DNA of 64,000 bases from Cylindrospermum sp. NIES-4074. Lineage in GTDB: Bacteria; Cyanobacteriota; Cyanobacteriia; Cyanobacteriales; Nostocaceae. Under the pieces are notes generated by a model. The model saw only the letters and a program-made list of their open reading frames with translations, was not told the origin of the DNA and made no database searches. The position numbers were made by a program, and so were the translations under genes. The stretch lies in contig AP018269.1 in the NCBI GenBank assembly GCA_003994795.1, forward strand, positions 1,615,346 to 1,679,345, given 5' to 3'. This document shows positions 17,750 to 25,733 of the stretch, one piece after another; within the stretch, counting starts at the first letter, position 1, and each line of letters opens with the position of its first letter.

Positions 17750-18853
17750 TTAGAATTTACCACTCGCTAAACTGATAACAGCCAAAATCGCAGCGATCGC
17801 GTAAAATACACCAACCACTTGCAGTTCTGACCAACCAGTTAATTCTAAATGATGGTGTAGGGGAGCCATTTTCAATAGGCGTTTACCTTTACCATCTGGG
17901 CCTTTAGTCGCTTTGTAATAACTCACCTGTGCCATCACAGACAGGGTTTCTACAAAGAAGATACCGCTGAGAATGAATAATGCTACTAAGCTGTTGGTCA
18001 GCAGTGCTACAGCCGCTAAAGCTCCTCCGAGTGCCAAAGAACCGGTATCACCCATAAAAACACGGGCTGGGTTACGGTTATGAGCTAAGAAACCTAAGCA
18101 ACTACCGCTTAAAGCAGCACAGAAAACCATTAATTCTGGTGAGGTTGGTGCAATGAGAACGCCTAGCGCGAAGAGTGCGATCGCCACTGTACCAGCAGCC
18201 AGTCCATCAATACCATCAGTTAAATTAGTAGCATTGCTTTCGGCCACTAGGACAAAGCCAGCCACAGGCCAGAATAATAATCCTAAAGGTAGGGAAAAAC
18301 TCACCCAGGGTAAAGAGATATTTGTTATACTAGGAGCTTGGTTAAACATCAACCACAGACAAAATACTGTCGCAAAAATAATCTGCAAAGCCAGTTTCAT
18401 CTTGGGAGATATGCCTTTATTCGACTTACGGCGCAGAATTTGCCAATCGTCAATCCAGCCAATTAAACCGTAGCTCAGTGTTAAGGCAGAAACGGCGAGG
18501 ACATTTGTCGCAAAATTAGAGCATATACAGGCAATGACTACGGCTACAGGTATAAAGAATATACCACCCATCGTCGGTGTCCCCGCCTTTTTGAGATGGG
18601 CTTGAGGGCCATCTTCGCGGATGATTTGTCCAGTTTTGAGTGCCTGTAGTAGGGGGATTACCCAGTGGCCCACAACAGCTGAACCGACAGCACACAACAA
18701 TAGGGGCATGGTTAGCGACGTAGTGTGCCAGGGTAACCTATTCCCCATCCAATCTAGAATCAATGCTGCCACACTTAGCCCTAAGGCCAACAAAGAGGCT
18801 AGACCGATTCCAGAAAAGTTTAACCCTTGGTCAGGAGATAATTTAGCGTCCAC
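17750..18853 (-). CDS. mraY: Phospho-N-acetylmuramoyl-pentapeptide transferase
   Basis: Integral membrane enzyme that makes lipid I from UDP-MurNAc-pentapeptide and undecaprenyl phosphate. About 367 residues with ~10 helices. Family motifs: AHLKKAGTPTMGGIFFIP, GLIGWIDDWQILRRKSNKG (the DD motif), ESNATNLTDGIDGLAAGT (NxTDG(I/L)DGLA), RVFMGDTGSLALGG and LLKMAPLHHHLELTG (the HHH motif). The GTG start at 18853 (MDAKLSPDQGLNFSG) has AAGGGA about 9 bp upstream; an in-frame GTG at 18877 lacks such a site. A strong terminator follows at 17686-17720. Confidence 0.96.
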   Translation of the reverse strand: MDAKLSPDQGLNFSGIGLASLLALGLSVAALILDWMGNRLPWHTTSLTMPLLLCAVGSAVVGHWVIPLLQALKTGQIIREDGPQAHLKKAGTPTMGGIFFIPVAVVIACICSNFATNVLAVSALTLSYGLIGWIDDWQILRRKSNKGISPKMKLALQIIFATVFCLWLMFNQAPSITNISLPWVSFSLPLGLLFWPVAGFVLVAESNATNLTDGIDGLAAGTVAIALFALGVLIAPTSPELMVFCAALSGSCLGFLAHNRNPARVFMGDTGSLALGGALAAVALLTNSLVALFILSGIFFVETLSVMAQVSYYKATKGPDGKGKRLLKMAPLHHHLELTGWSELQVVGVFYAIAAILAVISLASGKF

Positions 18854-18935
18854 AGAAAAATTCCCTTCACTCCACACTTAAAGAAACCAAACAACAGGGA
18901 CATGGATGCACCCTAGTCCCTAAGGCTACAAGAAG

Positions 18936-19175
18936 TTAATCTTCGCCTATAGTGATATCATCGTCATCATCATAGTCAAGGTCGCCAATTCCGTCTTCTG
19001 CACCCAGAAACTCAGATATTTCTTCTTCTTCATCAGAAAAATCTGGTTCGTGAACGTTACGCGCAATAATGCGACCGCTAGTCTGCAACCAGTCCAAGAG
19101 AGAGGTCTCTGGTTTTAAGGGAATTACAGTGGCTCGCTGGTTACGGGGTTCTTCACGTAGGGGAGAAATCAACAT
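18936..19175 (-). CDS. Small acidic cyanobacterial protein (DUF3134-like)
   Basis: A protein of 79 residues. The N-terminal half (SPLREEPRNQRATVIPLKPE, then SLLDWLQTSGRIIARNVHEP) matches my memory of the cyanobacterial DUF3134 family. The C-terminus is strongly acidic (DYDDDDDITIGED). No membrane segment or signal. Start at ATG 19175; an in-frame GTG lies two codons upstream (19181). Function is unknown. It follows nothing on its strand within 220 bp and ends 82 bp before the start of mraY, so co-transcription with mraY is possible. Confidence 0.8.
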   Translation of the reverse strand: MLISPLREEPRNQRATVIPLKPETSLLDWLQTSGRIIARNVHEPDFSDEEEEISEFLGAEDGIGDLDYDDDDDITIGED

Positions 19176-19401
19176 ATCCACAAAGACAGGAAGAGGTTTA
19201 TGTAACTAGACATTAAGAGTCTATCATTTGATACGGGATAATTTAGTTAATCATTCAACTCTGAAATTGCCAAATCCGAATCAAACAAAAAATCTTTATT
19301 TAATAGCCGTATGGCTTACCGGAAGGCATTCTGATTGAGTTGTATGGCTATGCACAGAGGACATTATTAGTTTATTAAAGCTGTTTTTGAGGTAACAGGC
19401 G

Positions 19402-19986
19402 ATGATGGGAAAAGCGGCTCTTATAGATGCGATCGCAGGCACAAATCGCGGTTTACTGGCAACTGAGTCACAGAAACAGGCTATCCTAGCGGCGATCGCC
19501 AGATTGGAAGACTTTAACCCTACACCACGTCCATTGGAAGCTACTAATTTACTAGATGGCAATTGGCGTCTACTATACACCACCAGCAGGGCTTTATTAA
19601 ACCTGGATCGCTTCCCATTATGCAAACTTGGGCAAATCTACCAGTGTATTCGGGTAGAGACTACCAGTGTTTACAACATCGCTGAGATTTATGGCTTACC
19701 TTATCTTGAAGGATTAGTCAGCGTTGCCGCTAAATTTGAGCCAGTCTCAGAGCGTCGCGTACTCGTAAAATTTCAGCGTTCTGTTATTGGGTTACAACGG
19801 TTGATAGGCTACGATTCGCCAGCAAACTTCATCCAACAAATAGAATCTGGTAAAAAATTCACGGCAATTGACTTTCCTATCAAAAGTGACCAACAACAAG
19901 GCTGGTTAGACATCACTTATATAGATGACAACCTACGTATTGGCAGAGGTAATGAGGGGAGTGTGTTTGTTTTGAGCAAAGCATAA
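19402..19986 (+). CDS. PAP/fibrillin family protein
   Basis: A protein of 194 residues of the plastid-lipid-associated protein/fibrillin family, lipocalin-like proteins associated with thylakoids and plastoglobule-like lipid bodies. Supporting stretches: LLDGNWRLLYTTSRALLNLD (the conserved GxWxLxYTTS block), NIAEIYGLPYLEGLVSVAA and the C-terminal LDITYIDDNLRIGRGNEGS (the DxxLRIxRGxxGxxFVL signature). No signal peptide. ATG at 19402 or 19405. Divergent from the DUF3134-like gene. Confidence 0.92.
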   Translation: MMGKAALIDAIAGTNRGLLATESQKQAILAAIARLEDFNPTPRPLEATNLLDGNWRLLYTTSRALLNLDRFPLCKLGQIYQCIRVETTSVYNIAEIYGLPYLEGLVSVAAKFEPVSERRVLVKFQRSVIGLQRLIGYDSPANFIQQIESGKKFTAIDFPIKSDQQQGWLDITYIDDNLRIGRGNEGSVFVLSKA

Positions 19987-20072
19987 GTTTTTTCGCAAGA
20001 AGTGTTTGCGACGAACTTATTCTATTGCGTGGGCTTTGTCAAGAGGGTGTGTGATGTCATTTTAGCACGGGG

Positions 20073-20201
20073 ATGGGGAGTGTGGGGAGTGTGGGGAGTG
20101 TGGGGGGTGTGGGGAGTGTGGGGAGTGTGGGGTGTGTGGGGTGTGTGGGGTGTGTGGGGTGTGGGGTGTGGGGTGTGGGGTGTGGGGTGTGGGGTGTGGG
20201 G
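20073..20201. repeat. GGGGAGTGT / GGGGTGTGT tandem repeat
   Basis: About 130 bp of head-to-tail 7-9-bp units (GGGGAGTGT, then GGGGTGT) in the fibrillin-psaE spacer, followed by a C-rich stretch (CCCTACACCCC-type, 20225-20285) that is partly complementary and could form a long hairpin. An apparent plus-strand frame here translates only to repeated Gly-Val-Trp and is not a gene. The 428-bp spacer otherwise holds the psaE leader. Confidence 0.8.
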
Positions 20202-20414
20202 AAGAGATAGAGAAAAAATATTTTCCCCTACACCCCTCTTCTCTTCTCTTCTTACCCTACACCCTACCCCCTACACCCCACACCCCTATTCTCTGACCAA
20301 TGACCAATGACTAATGACAAATAACTTAACAAAGCTTCTGGCTGCGACCTTCAGGATGTAGAGTGAAATCAATTAGCCCCATTGGCGATTGATAATTATA
20401 AAGGGAACATAATC

Positions 20415-20627
20415 ATGGTTCAACGTGGTTCTAAAGTACGTATTCTCCGCCCAGAATCCTACTGGTTTCAAGAAGTAGGAACCGTGGCTACTGTCGATCA
20501 AAGTGGGATTAAGTACCCAGTGATTGTCCGTTTTGACAAGGTTAATTACGCTGGGATCAATACCAATAACTTTGCTGAAGCTGAATTGGTAGAGGTTTCA
20601 CCTCCACCAGCGAAGGCTAAAAAGTAA
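20415..20627 (+). CDS. psaE: Photosystem I reaction centre subunit IV (PsaE)
   Basis: Stromal-side PSI subunit with an SH3-like fold; supports ferredoxin docking and cyclic electron flow. A protein of 70 residues, the normal length. Sequence hallmarks: [27 protein letters not shown] and [20 protein letters not shown], followed by a short Ala/Pro/Lys tail (PPPAKAKK). ATG 20415 is preceded by AAAGGGA about 10 bp upstream; an in-frame upstream extension to 20382 does not resemble PsaE. Monocistronic. Confidence 0.97.
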   Translation: MVQRGSKVRILRPESYWFQEVGTVATVDQSGIKYPVIVRFDKVNYAGINTNNFAEAELVEVSPPPAKAKK

Positions 20628-20781
20628 GCAGCCAAGCTACAAGGGGATTATTTACTGGGATGATAAAGGAAAGTGTTAAGTCTGAAGTCTGCGATTTTCA
20701 GCGCCTTCATGCTTGATGCTTCTCTAAGTCCTCTGTCTATAATTCCCCAAAATTATTAAATTGCTCGCTTAGTCAGCTTGA

Positions 20782-21621
20782 ATGCCTGAATTGCCTGAAG
20801 TTGAAACAGTGCGGCGGGGTTTAAACCAATTAACCCTCAGCCAAGAAATCACGGGTGGAGACGTGTTGCTCGATCGCACCATAGCCTACCCGTTTTCTGT
20901 CGATGAGTTTTTAGCGAAAATTAAAGGAAGTGCGATCGCCTCTTGGCATCGTCGCGGCAAATATCTCCTAGCTGAACTTTCTCCCCCATCCCCCGGTTGG
21001 CTAGGGGTTCACCTGCGAATGACAGGTCAATTACTGTGGCTACAGCAAAATGAGCCATTACACAAGCACACGCGGGTAAGATTATTTTTTGGGAATCAGC
21101 AGGAATTGCGCTTTGTTGATCAGCGGACTTTTGGGCAAATGTGGTGGGTTCCTCCCGGTGTGCCTGTAGAAAGTATCATCACTGGGTTGGCAAAACTGGC
21201 AGTAGACCCATTTTCACCAGAATTCACCGTTGAGTATTTAGCAAATAAACTGCAAAAATCTCGTCGTCCCATCAAAACTGCGCTGTTAGATCAGTCGATA
21301 GTGGCGGGATTGGGTAATATTTATGCTGATGAGGCTTTGTTTAAAAGTGGTATTTTACCAACTACTCTCTGTACAGATTTACAGAAAAAACAAATTGAAC
21401 CTTTAAGAACGGCGATTATTCAAGTTTTATCTGCGAGTATTGCCGCAGGTGGAACAACTTTTAGTAATTTCCTCAATGTTAAAGGTGTAAATGGCAACTA
21501 TGGCGGTGAGGCTTGGGTTTACAACCGCACTGGTGAGCCTTGTAAAGTTTGTGGTAATGTCATTGGGCGTATTAAGTTAGGTGGGCGTTCTAGTCATTTT
21601 TGTTCTCAGTGTCAAATGTAG
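20782..21621 (+). CDS. mutM: Formamidopyrimidine-DNA glycosylase
   Basis: Base-excision repair bifunctional glycosylase/AP lyase for 8-oxoguanine. A protein of 279 residues. The catalytic N-terminal proline is in MPELPEVETVRRGL; the H2TH region is LLDQSIVAGLGNIYADEALF; the C-terminal zinc finger is CKVCGNVIGRIKLGGRSSHF plus CSQC. The start is fixed by Pro2. The last ~80 bp, with the finger, are repeated downstream at 21674-21751 with a 132-bp period, so the C-terminus lies in a tandem duplication. Confidence 0.97.
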   Translation: MPELPEVETVRRGLNQLTLSQEITGGDVLLDRTIAYPFSVDEFLAKIKGSAIASWHRRGKYLLAELSPPSPGWLGVHLRMTGQLLWLQQNEPLHKHTRVRLFFGNQQELRFVDQRTFGQMWWVPPGVPVESIITGLAKLAVDPFSPEFTVEYLANKLQKSRRPIKTALLDQSIVAGLGNIYADEALFKSGILPTTLCTDLQKKQIEPLRTAIIQVLSASIAAGGTTFSNFLNVKGVNGNYGGEAWVYNRTGEPCKVCGNVIGRIKLGGRSSHFCSQCQM

Positions 21622-21835
21622 GATAGGCGTCTCGCCTGTCCCATATTCTCAACAGGCGAGACGCCTGTTCTACGTAAAGTTTGCGCTAATGTGATTCAGC
21701 GGATTAAGTTAGGTGGGCGTTCTAGTCATTTTTGTTCTCAGTGCCAAATGTAGGATAGGCGTCTCGCCTGTCCCATATTCTCAACAGGCGTCTCGCCTGT
21801 CCCATATTCTTAACAGGCGAGACGCCTGTTCTACG
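21622..21835. repeat. Cluster of AGGCGTCTCGCCTGT palindromic repeats
   Basis: Five copies of the palindrome (ATAGGCGTCTCGCCTGT / ACAGGCGAGACGCCTGT) separated by CCCATATTCTCAACAGG-type linkers. The family also occurs at 11431-11490. Adjacent copies in opposite orientation can form larger hairpins. The 311-bp mutM-ndhO spacer consists of these plus the duplicated mutM tail. Confidence 0.7.
21674..21751 (+). pseudogene. Duplicated C-terminal zinc-finger fragment of mutM
   Basis: The sequence at 21674-21790 repeats 21542-21658 at a fixed offset of 132 bp. Read in the mutM frame, it gives RKVCANVIQRIKLGGRSS, HFCSQCQM and a stop, while mutM itself gives CKVCGNVIGRIKLGGRSS. The first zinc Cys is replaced by Arg in the fragment. 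The 3' ~60 bp are almost identical, the 5' ~25 bp more diverged. The fragment has no start codon. Confidence 0.75.
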
Positions 21836-21932
21836 GTTGAACTCAATTTAAATTTGCTTATTTGCGCCTTTACTCTTTACGAAAAAGCTAAAATCCTGAA
21901 CAAAGACATTTATTAATTTGAGAGGGGAACTG

Positions 21933-22148
21933 ATGGCGGTTAAGAAGGGAGATTTGGTTCGCGCTGTCCGCGAGAAGTTGGAGAATAGTCTAGAGGCAAA
22001 AGCTAGTGATTCTCGCTTTCCTGGCTATTTGTTTGATAGCAAGGGCGAAATTGTCGATATTAAAGGTGATTATGCTTTGGTGAAGTTCGGCAAGGTGCCA
22101 ACGCCCAATATTTGGTTGCGTCTGGAACAATTGGAAGCGTTTAAATAA
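21933..22148 (+). CDS. ndhO: NAD(P)H-quinone oxidoreductase subunit O
   Basis: Small oxygenic-photosynthesis-specific subunit of the NDH-1 complex, on the thylakoid stromal side; involved in cyclic electron flow. A protein of 71 residues. Hallmarks: [40 protein letters not shown] and [21 protein letters not shown] 21933 is preceded by AGAGGGG; an in-frame upstream start at 21918 lies within that purine box and is unlikely. A terminator follows. Confidence 0.96.
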   Translation: MAVKKGDLVRAVREKLENSLEAKASDSRFPGYLFDSKGEIVDIKGDYALVKFGKVPTPNIWLRLEQLEAFK

Positions 22149-22158
22149 CATTCCTGCA

Positions 22159-22183
22159 ACCCCCCCTAAGGGGGTTATTTTTT
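22159..22183 (+). terminator. Rho-independent terminator of ndhO
   Basis: AACCCCC / GGGGGTT hairpin with a short CCTAA loop followed by ATTTTTT, about 10 bp after the ndhO stop. Confidence 0.8.
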
Positions 22184-22285
22184 GCTGTTACTCTTGCTTA
22201 AGTAGGGTTGGCATGGCCCATGATCAAGAAATTAAGTGGCAGTATCCAGCCTCAAAATTGGTAAGCCAACAATCACACTGGAATT

Positions 22286-23266
22286 ATGATTTCTTCTCCT
22301 GATTCCCCGATTCCGCGTAATTCTCCTCGTGTCACCATTGTGGGTGCGGGTAGGGTTGGTAGTACGTTAGCCCAACGCATTGCTGAGAAAAATTTAGCAG
22401 ATGTGGTGCTGTTGGATATTGTTGCGGGAATGCCTCAAGGACTGGCTTTGGATTTGATGGAGGCTAGAGGAATTGAGTTACATAATCGCTTGATTGTGGG
22501 CACAAATGATTATGCTGATACATCTGCTTCAACTATTGTGGTGATTACAGCAGGACTTCCCCGCAAACCTGGGATGAGTCGGGATGATTTGCTGAAAACC
22601 AATGCCAAGATTGTGGTGGAAGCGGCAGCCAAGGCGATCGCACATTCTCCCCAGGCTATTTTTATTGTCGTCACCAATCCCTTGGATGTAATGACTTATC
22701 TAGCTTGGCAAGCCACAGGTTTACCCAGAAATCGGGTTATGGGTATGGCGGGGGTGTTAGATTCCGCCCGTTTTGAAACCTTCATCGCCTTAGAATTGGG
22801 GGTTTTGCCTGCTGATGTGAAGGCGATAGTGCTGGGTAGCCACGGCGATTTGATGGTTCCTTTGCCTCGTTATGCTCATGTTAACGGCGTACCCGTTACA
22901 GAATTGCTGGATGCGCCCACAATTGAACGCTTGCTAGAAAGAACCCGCAACGGTGGTGCGGAAATTGTGCAATTGATGCAAACAGGTGGTGCTTTTTTTG
23001 CCCCTGCTTCTGCTACTTCCGTCATGGTGGAATCAATTTTGTTAAATCAGTCGCGGTTGTTGCCTGTAGCGGCGTATCTGCAAGGTGAATATGGTTTAGC
23101 AGATATTGTGATTGGCGTTCCTTGTCGTTTGGGATGTGGTGGCATTGAGAGTGTGTTGGAATTGACTCTCAGCGATGAAGAAAGATCAGCTTTGCAGACT
23201 TCCGCCCAAGCTGTGCGTCAAAATATTGACCGGGCGCAGGAAGTTTTGGCTGGTGTCAATAGTTAA
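22286..23266 (+). CDS. mdh: Malate dehydrogenase (LDH/MDH superfamily)
   Basis: NAD-dependent oxidation of malate to oxaloacetate, cytoplasmic. 326 residues. Rossmann motif VTIVGAGRVGSTLAQRIAE, substrate loop ITAGLPRKPGMSRDDLL with Arg where lactate dehydrogenases have Gln, NPLDVMTYLAW, and catalytic His in AIVLGSHGDLMVPLPRY. The first ~14 residues (SSPDSPIPRNSPR) are a Ser/Pro extension; the start at ATG 22286 is the only obvious one. It stands alone between ndhO and repeats. Confidence 0.94.
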   Translation: MISSPDSPIPRNSPRVTIVGAGRVGSTLAQRIAEKNLADVVLLDIVAGMPQGLALDLMEARGIELHNRLIVGTNDYADTSASTIVVITAGLPRKPGMSRDDLLKTNAKIVVEAAAKAIAHSPQAIFIVVTNPLDVMTYLAWQATGLPRNRVMGMAGVLDSARFETFIALELGVLPADVKAIVLGSHGDLMVPLPRYAHVNGVPVTELLDAPTIERLLERTRNGGAEIVQLMQTGGAFFAPASATSVMVESILLNQSRLLPVAAYLQGEYGLADIVIGVPCRLGCGGIESVLELTLSDEERSALQTSAQAVRQNIDRAQEVLAGVNS

Positions 23267-23591
23267 GAAACCTAACCCCCCAGCCCTATCCCAATTGTCT
23301 GAGCGGGTGTGTGGACAATACGGATAAGATCCCCCCGCCTGCGGCGACCCCCTTAAAAAGGGGGTAAAAGAGAGTTAAAAGCCCCCCTTTTTAAGGGGAG
23401 CCAGTTGCGTGGTAAGGCAGCGCGGTCTTGGGGGTCTCCCCCATGAGCGACTGCCGAAAGCGTTGCGGTAGCGACGTAGGAGCGTCAAGGGTTTCCCGAC
23501 TTGAGCAAACTGGCGTGGGTTGGGGGGATCTTCGATAGATTCAAACGTTAACCGAACCGTATTGAGAGGCGATAGGAAGATTTTTTTGGCG
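23267..23591. repeat. Spacer rich in palindromic repeats
   Basis: Contains a CCCCCTT/AAGGGGG inverted pair (about 23348-23400) and a GGCAGCGCGGTCTTGGGGG-CCCCC-GAGCGACTGCC block (23416-23457), identical in type to the insertion at 6526-6580. No gene seen. The inverted pair could terminate mdh transcription. Confidence 0.5.
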
Positions 23592-23978
23592 TTAACGTGG
23601 GTATTCCTCATCTGCGGGGTCGCCGTAGGGGTCTTCACTAGCTGGGCGGATGTTGCGATAAGAAGCTGGGTCTGCGGGGTCGCCGTAGGGGTCTTCGCTA
23701 GCTGGGCGGACGTTGCCGTAAGATGCTGGGTCTGCGGGGTCGCCGTAAGGGTCTTCACTAGCTGGGCGGACGTTGCCGTAAGATGCTGGGTCTGCGGGGT
23801 CGCCGTAGGGGTCTTCACTGGCTGGGCGGACGTTGCCGTAGGAAGCTGGGTCTGCGGGGTCGCCGTAGGGGTCTTCACTGGCTGGGCGGACGTTGCGATC
23901 GCGATATTCAGGATCTTGATCTGAGTCATTTGACCCTAAGAAAAAATCCTTGGCTTTTTGCAAAAAGTTATCTACCAT
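23592..23978 (-). CDS. Acidic tandem-repeat protein (RPASEDPYGDPADPASYG repeats)
   Basis: A protein of 128 residues. A short amphipathic N-terminus (MVDNFLQKAKDFFLGSNDSD) is followed by about five near-identical 20-residue units NVRPASEDPYGDPADPASYG encoded by 60-bp DNA repeats (about 23612-23905). The C-terminus ends DEEYPR. It is strongly acidic and Pro/Gly/Asp-rich, probably disordered, with no signal peptide. I chose this frame over competing frames through the same repeat because it has a non-repetitive start and an ordinary composition. Function unknown; repeat number is expected to vary between strains. Confidence 0.6.
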   Translation of the reverse strand: MVDNFLQKAKDFFLGSNDSDQDPEYRDRNVRPASEDPYGDPADPASYGNVRPASEDPYGDPADPASYGNVRPASEDPYGDPADPASYGNVRPASEDPYGDPADPASYRNIRPASEDPYGDPADEEYPR

Positions 23979-24124
23979 TATCTATCTCCTGAATTAATTT
24001 CCTGTGTTTTCAGGGGGGTGTAGAGATGTTTGATGAAACGTCTCTACATTTGTCTTCCTGCAACTTCTCTAAATTTGTAGAAGCTAGGGCAGGGTGTATT
24101 GCGTACAAAACAGAAGCGCTATAT

Positions 24125-24619
24125 CTAAAGTGCTGGGGCTGCGCTTGTAGTTAAGCCAGTTAAATCGCGACCTGTGGGACGGTTGTTATAGCCTTGATAG
24201 TCGCGGTACTTTTGCGCTTCAGATTCGGGAACTCGAATTCCTTCTGGTGGTGGAGTTACCCAGTGAGGGCGGTTTTCAGCATCGCGGTAATATACGCGCC
24301 CGTTTTTGGAAAGGTAATATTTACCCTGCGCTCCTTCTCCCTGAGCATTTTTATGCTGGTTGTAGAGGTAGTAAAGTGCGGCTGCTCCTGCTAAAATTCC
24401 CACTTTTTGCCCTGTGGACAAACCCTTTTTAGCTTGGGGTTGGTTTGCGGGGTTAGTGTTAGTCACATTTCTACCGCTGATGGTGTCATCAACTGGTGGC
24501 GGTGTAGCTGTTCGGGAACCTCCGCCGCAGCTAGTCAGTAAAGGTACTGTTAGTAATGCTGAGAGTAGGACTGCCAGCAGACGGGAAACAATTTTATGTT
24601 CTCTGTATATTGTGTTCAT
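24125..24619 (-). CDS. Putative lipoprotein of unknown function
   Basis: A protein of 164 residues. The N-terminus is a lipoprotein signal: HKIVSRLLAVLLSALLTV, then PLLTSCGGG, with LTSC as lipobox (Cys ~31). After a Pro/Thr/Asn-rich linker there is a second hydrophobic stretch (KVGILAGAAALYYLYNQ), then GKYYLSKNGRVYYRDAENRP and HWVTPPPEGIRVPESEA. The body may bind surface or periplasmic material, but no family is recognised. It should be a client of Lgt (6843-7715). Orientation is opposite to the following operon, across a 431-bp spacer. Confidence 0.75.
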   Translation of the reverse strand: MNTIYREHKIVSRLLAVLLSALLTVPLLTSCGGGSRTATPPPVDDTISGRNVTNTNPANQPQAKKGLSTGQKVGILAGAAALYYLYNQHKNAQGEGAQGKYYLSKNGRVYYRDAENRPHWVTPPPEGIRVPESEAQKYRDYQGYNNRPTGRDLTGLTTSAAPAL

Positions 24620-24815
24620 TGGATTTGGTTATTACCCCGCATTTGCTAAATGTGTGCTGTTGCCAAAACAGTGTGAGAATTTTGGCAATTGAGAGAATAT
24701 TTGCGGCTCATTAACAACAGCGCAGATGAAGCTTTACTCAGTTATGATGAAGTATTTTTTCAAGTATTTCATCCTGCTGTTGATATAAGTGACATCACTT
24801 ATTTCACTCTTAGGG

Positions 24816-24921
24816 AATATGCACGTAAGTAGGTGGCTGGTGTTTTCACGCTTTCAGCCAAATGACATCTCTACAGTTGCATCTTATGTAATTTTTTAAG
24901 CTAATTAATTACGTGCATATT
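24816..24921. promoter_or_regulatory. Perfect 13-bp inverted repeat upstream of the three-gene operon
   Basis: AATATGCACGTAA (24816-24828) and TTACGTGCATATT (24909-24921) are perfect inverted copies 80 bp apart, in the 431-bp spacer between the divergent lipoprotein gene and the operon starting at 25051. They may be paired operator sites, or the ends of a small element. The rest of the spacer is AT-rich without visible genes. Role inferred only. Confidence 0.4.
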
Positions 24922-25050
24922 TGTAGAATTGCCTAAATATAAATTTAGCGATTTATTTATGAAACCTATGGAAAATAACAATTATTTTTCTCTAGATAAA
25001 GAAAAAACTAACCCATTATAATTATTAATTCGTTAAATAAGGCACATAGT

Positions 25051-25713
25051 ATGGGTTCGCAACAAGATATTTTACAAGCTGCTCAAGCTACAACTCGTCT
25101 GCTGCTTGCTTTGTGGGATTTGGGAGCGACGGAGCAGGAAGTAGCAAAGGGTCAACTGACTAAGCGAATTGTGGCTAAGGGTAAGAAGGTATCAGATTTT
25201 CAAGACATATTTGCAGAGTTACAGGATCAGGGTGCGATCGCCATTTCCAAAAAGGGATACACTCTCAAATCACCCAAGGGTTTAGAGGTGCTGAGTGCGG
25301 GTTTGCGAACTGCTGATTTTAAGTTTGAGGGGACTATTGTTGGTTCTTGGGTAGCGAATGCGTTGGTGAAGTGGATTAGCCAAATTGATGTAGCTGTTGC
25401 TGTGTCTGGGGTTGGGGTGAAAAGTGAGGCGATCGTATCCTACGACGAGTTTAAATCAGAGATTCTTGACTTGTTTGAGAAACTAAACGCTACTAATAGT
25501 TACAGCGGTCTTGTACCAATATGGCATTTGCGTCAAGTTTTAGGAAACCGAGTCATTCCTGACAACTTCAACAACTGGATGATGAATATGCAGAGCGACC
25601 AGTTGTTTTATCTCCAAAGCGGGGAAGCTCGCGGAGCAACAGAAGAACAAAAGAGAAATTCCATCAACAGTGAGATTCGAGGTCTTCTGTTTTTCGCTAG
25701 TCAACCATCTTGA
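25051..25713 (+). CDS. Operon gene 1: winged-helix-like protein of unknown function
   Basis: A soluble protein of 220 residues, not assigned to a family. Residues ~1-70 look like a helix-turn-helix/winged-helix unit (RLLLALWDLGATEQEVAKGQ, FAELQDQGAIAISKKGYTL). The middle has an Ala/Val-rich stretch (VAVAVSGVGVKSEAIVS). A second helical domain follows (~130-200) with SGLVPIWHLRQVLGNRVIP, resembling another winged-helix fold. No membrane segment. ATG at 25051, with AAGG about 10 bp upstream. It is the first gene of a compact operon, 20 bp before the ATPase gene, so it is probably a DNA-binding or adaptor subunit of the same system. Confidence 0.7.
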   Translation: MGSQQDILQAAQATTRLLLALWDLGATEQEVAKGQLTKRIVAKGKKVSDFQDIFAELQDQGAIAISKKGYTLKSPKGLEVLSAGLRTADFKFEGTIVGSWVANALVKWISQIDVAVAVSGVGVKSEAIVSYDEFKSEILDLFEKLNATNSYSGLVPIWHLRQVLGNRVIPDNFNNWMMNMQSDQLFYLQSGEARGATEEQKRNSINSEIRGLLFFASQPS

Positions 25714-25733
25714 GAACAAAGTAGAAAATAATC

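Noticed and set aside
20002-20310. 102-codon frame translating to GVWGVWG repeats
   Set aside because: Pure translation of a GGGGAGTGT simple repeat in a spacer.
21713-21916. 67-codon frame between mutM and ndhO
   Set aside because: Made of the duplicated mutM tail in another frame and palindromic repeats.
23612-23905. CRISPR array
   Set aside because: The 60-bp units are contiguous, with no unique spacers, and encode a protein repeat. The same argument applies to the arrays at 57720-58130 and 60774-62465. No cas gene is present.
23375-23929. Competing frames on both strands through the 60-bp repeats (TATPQTQ-type and SWADVA-type)
   Set aside because: Repeat shadows. The frame at 23592-23978 has a sensible unique N-terminus and acidic composition and was preferred.
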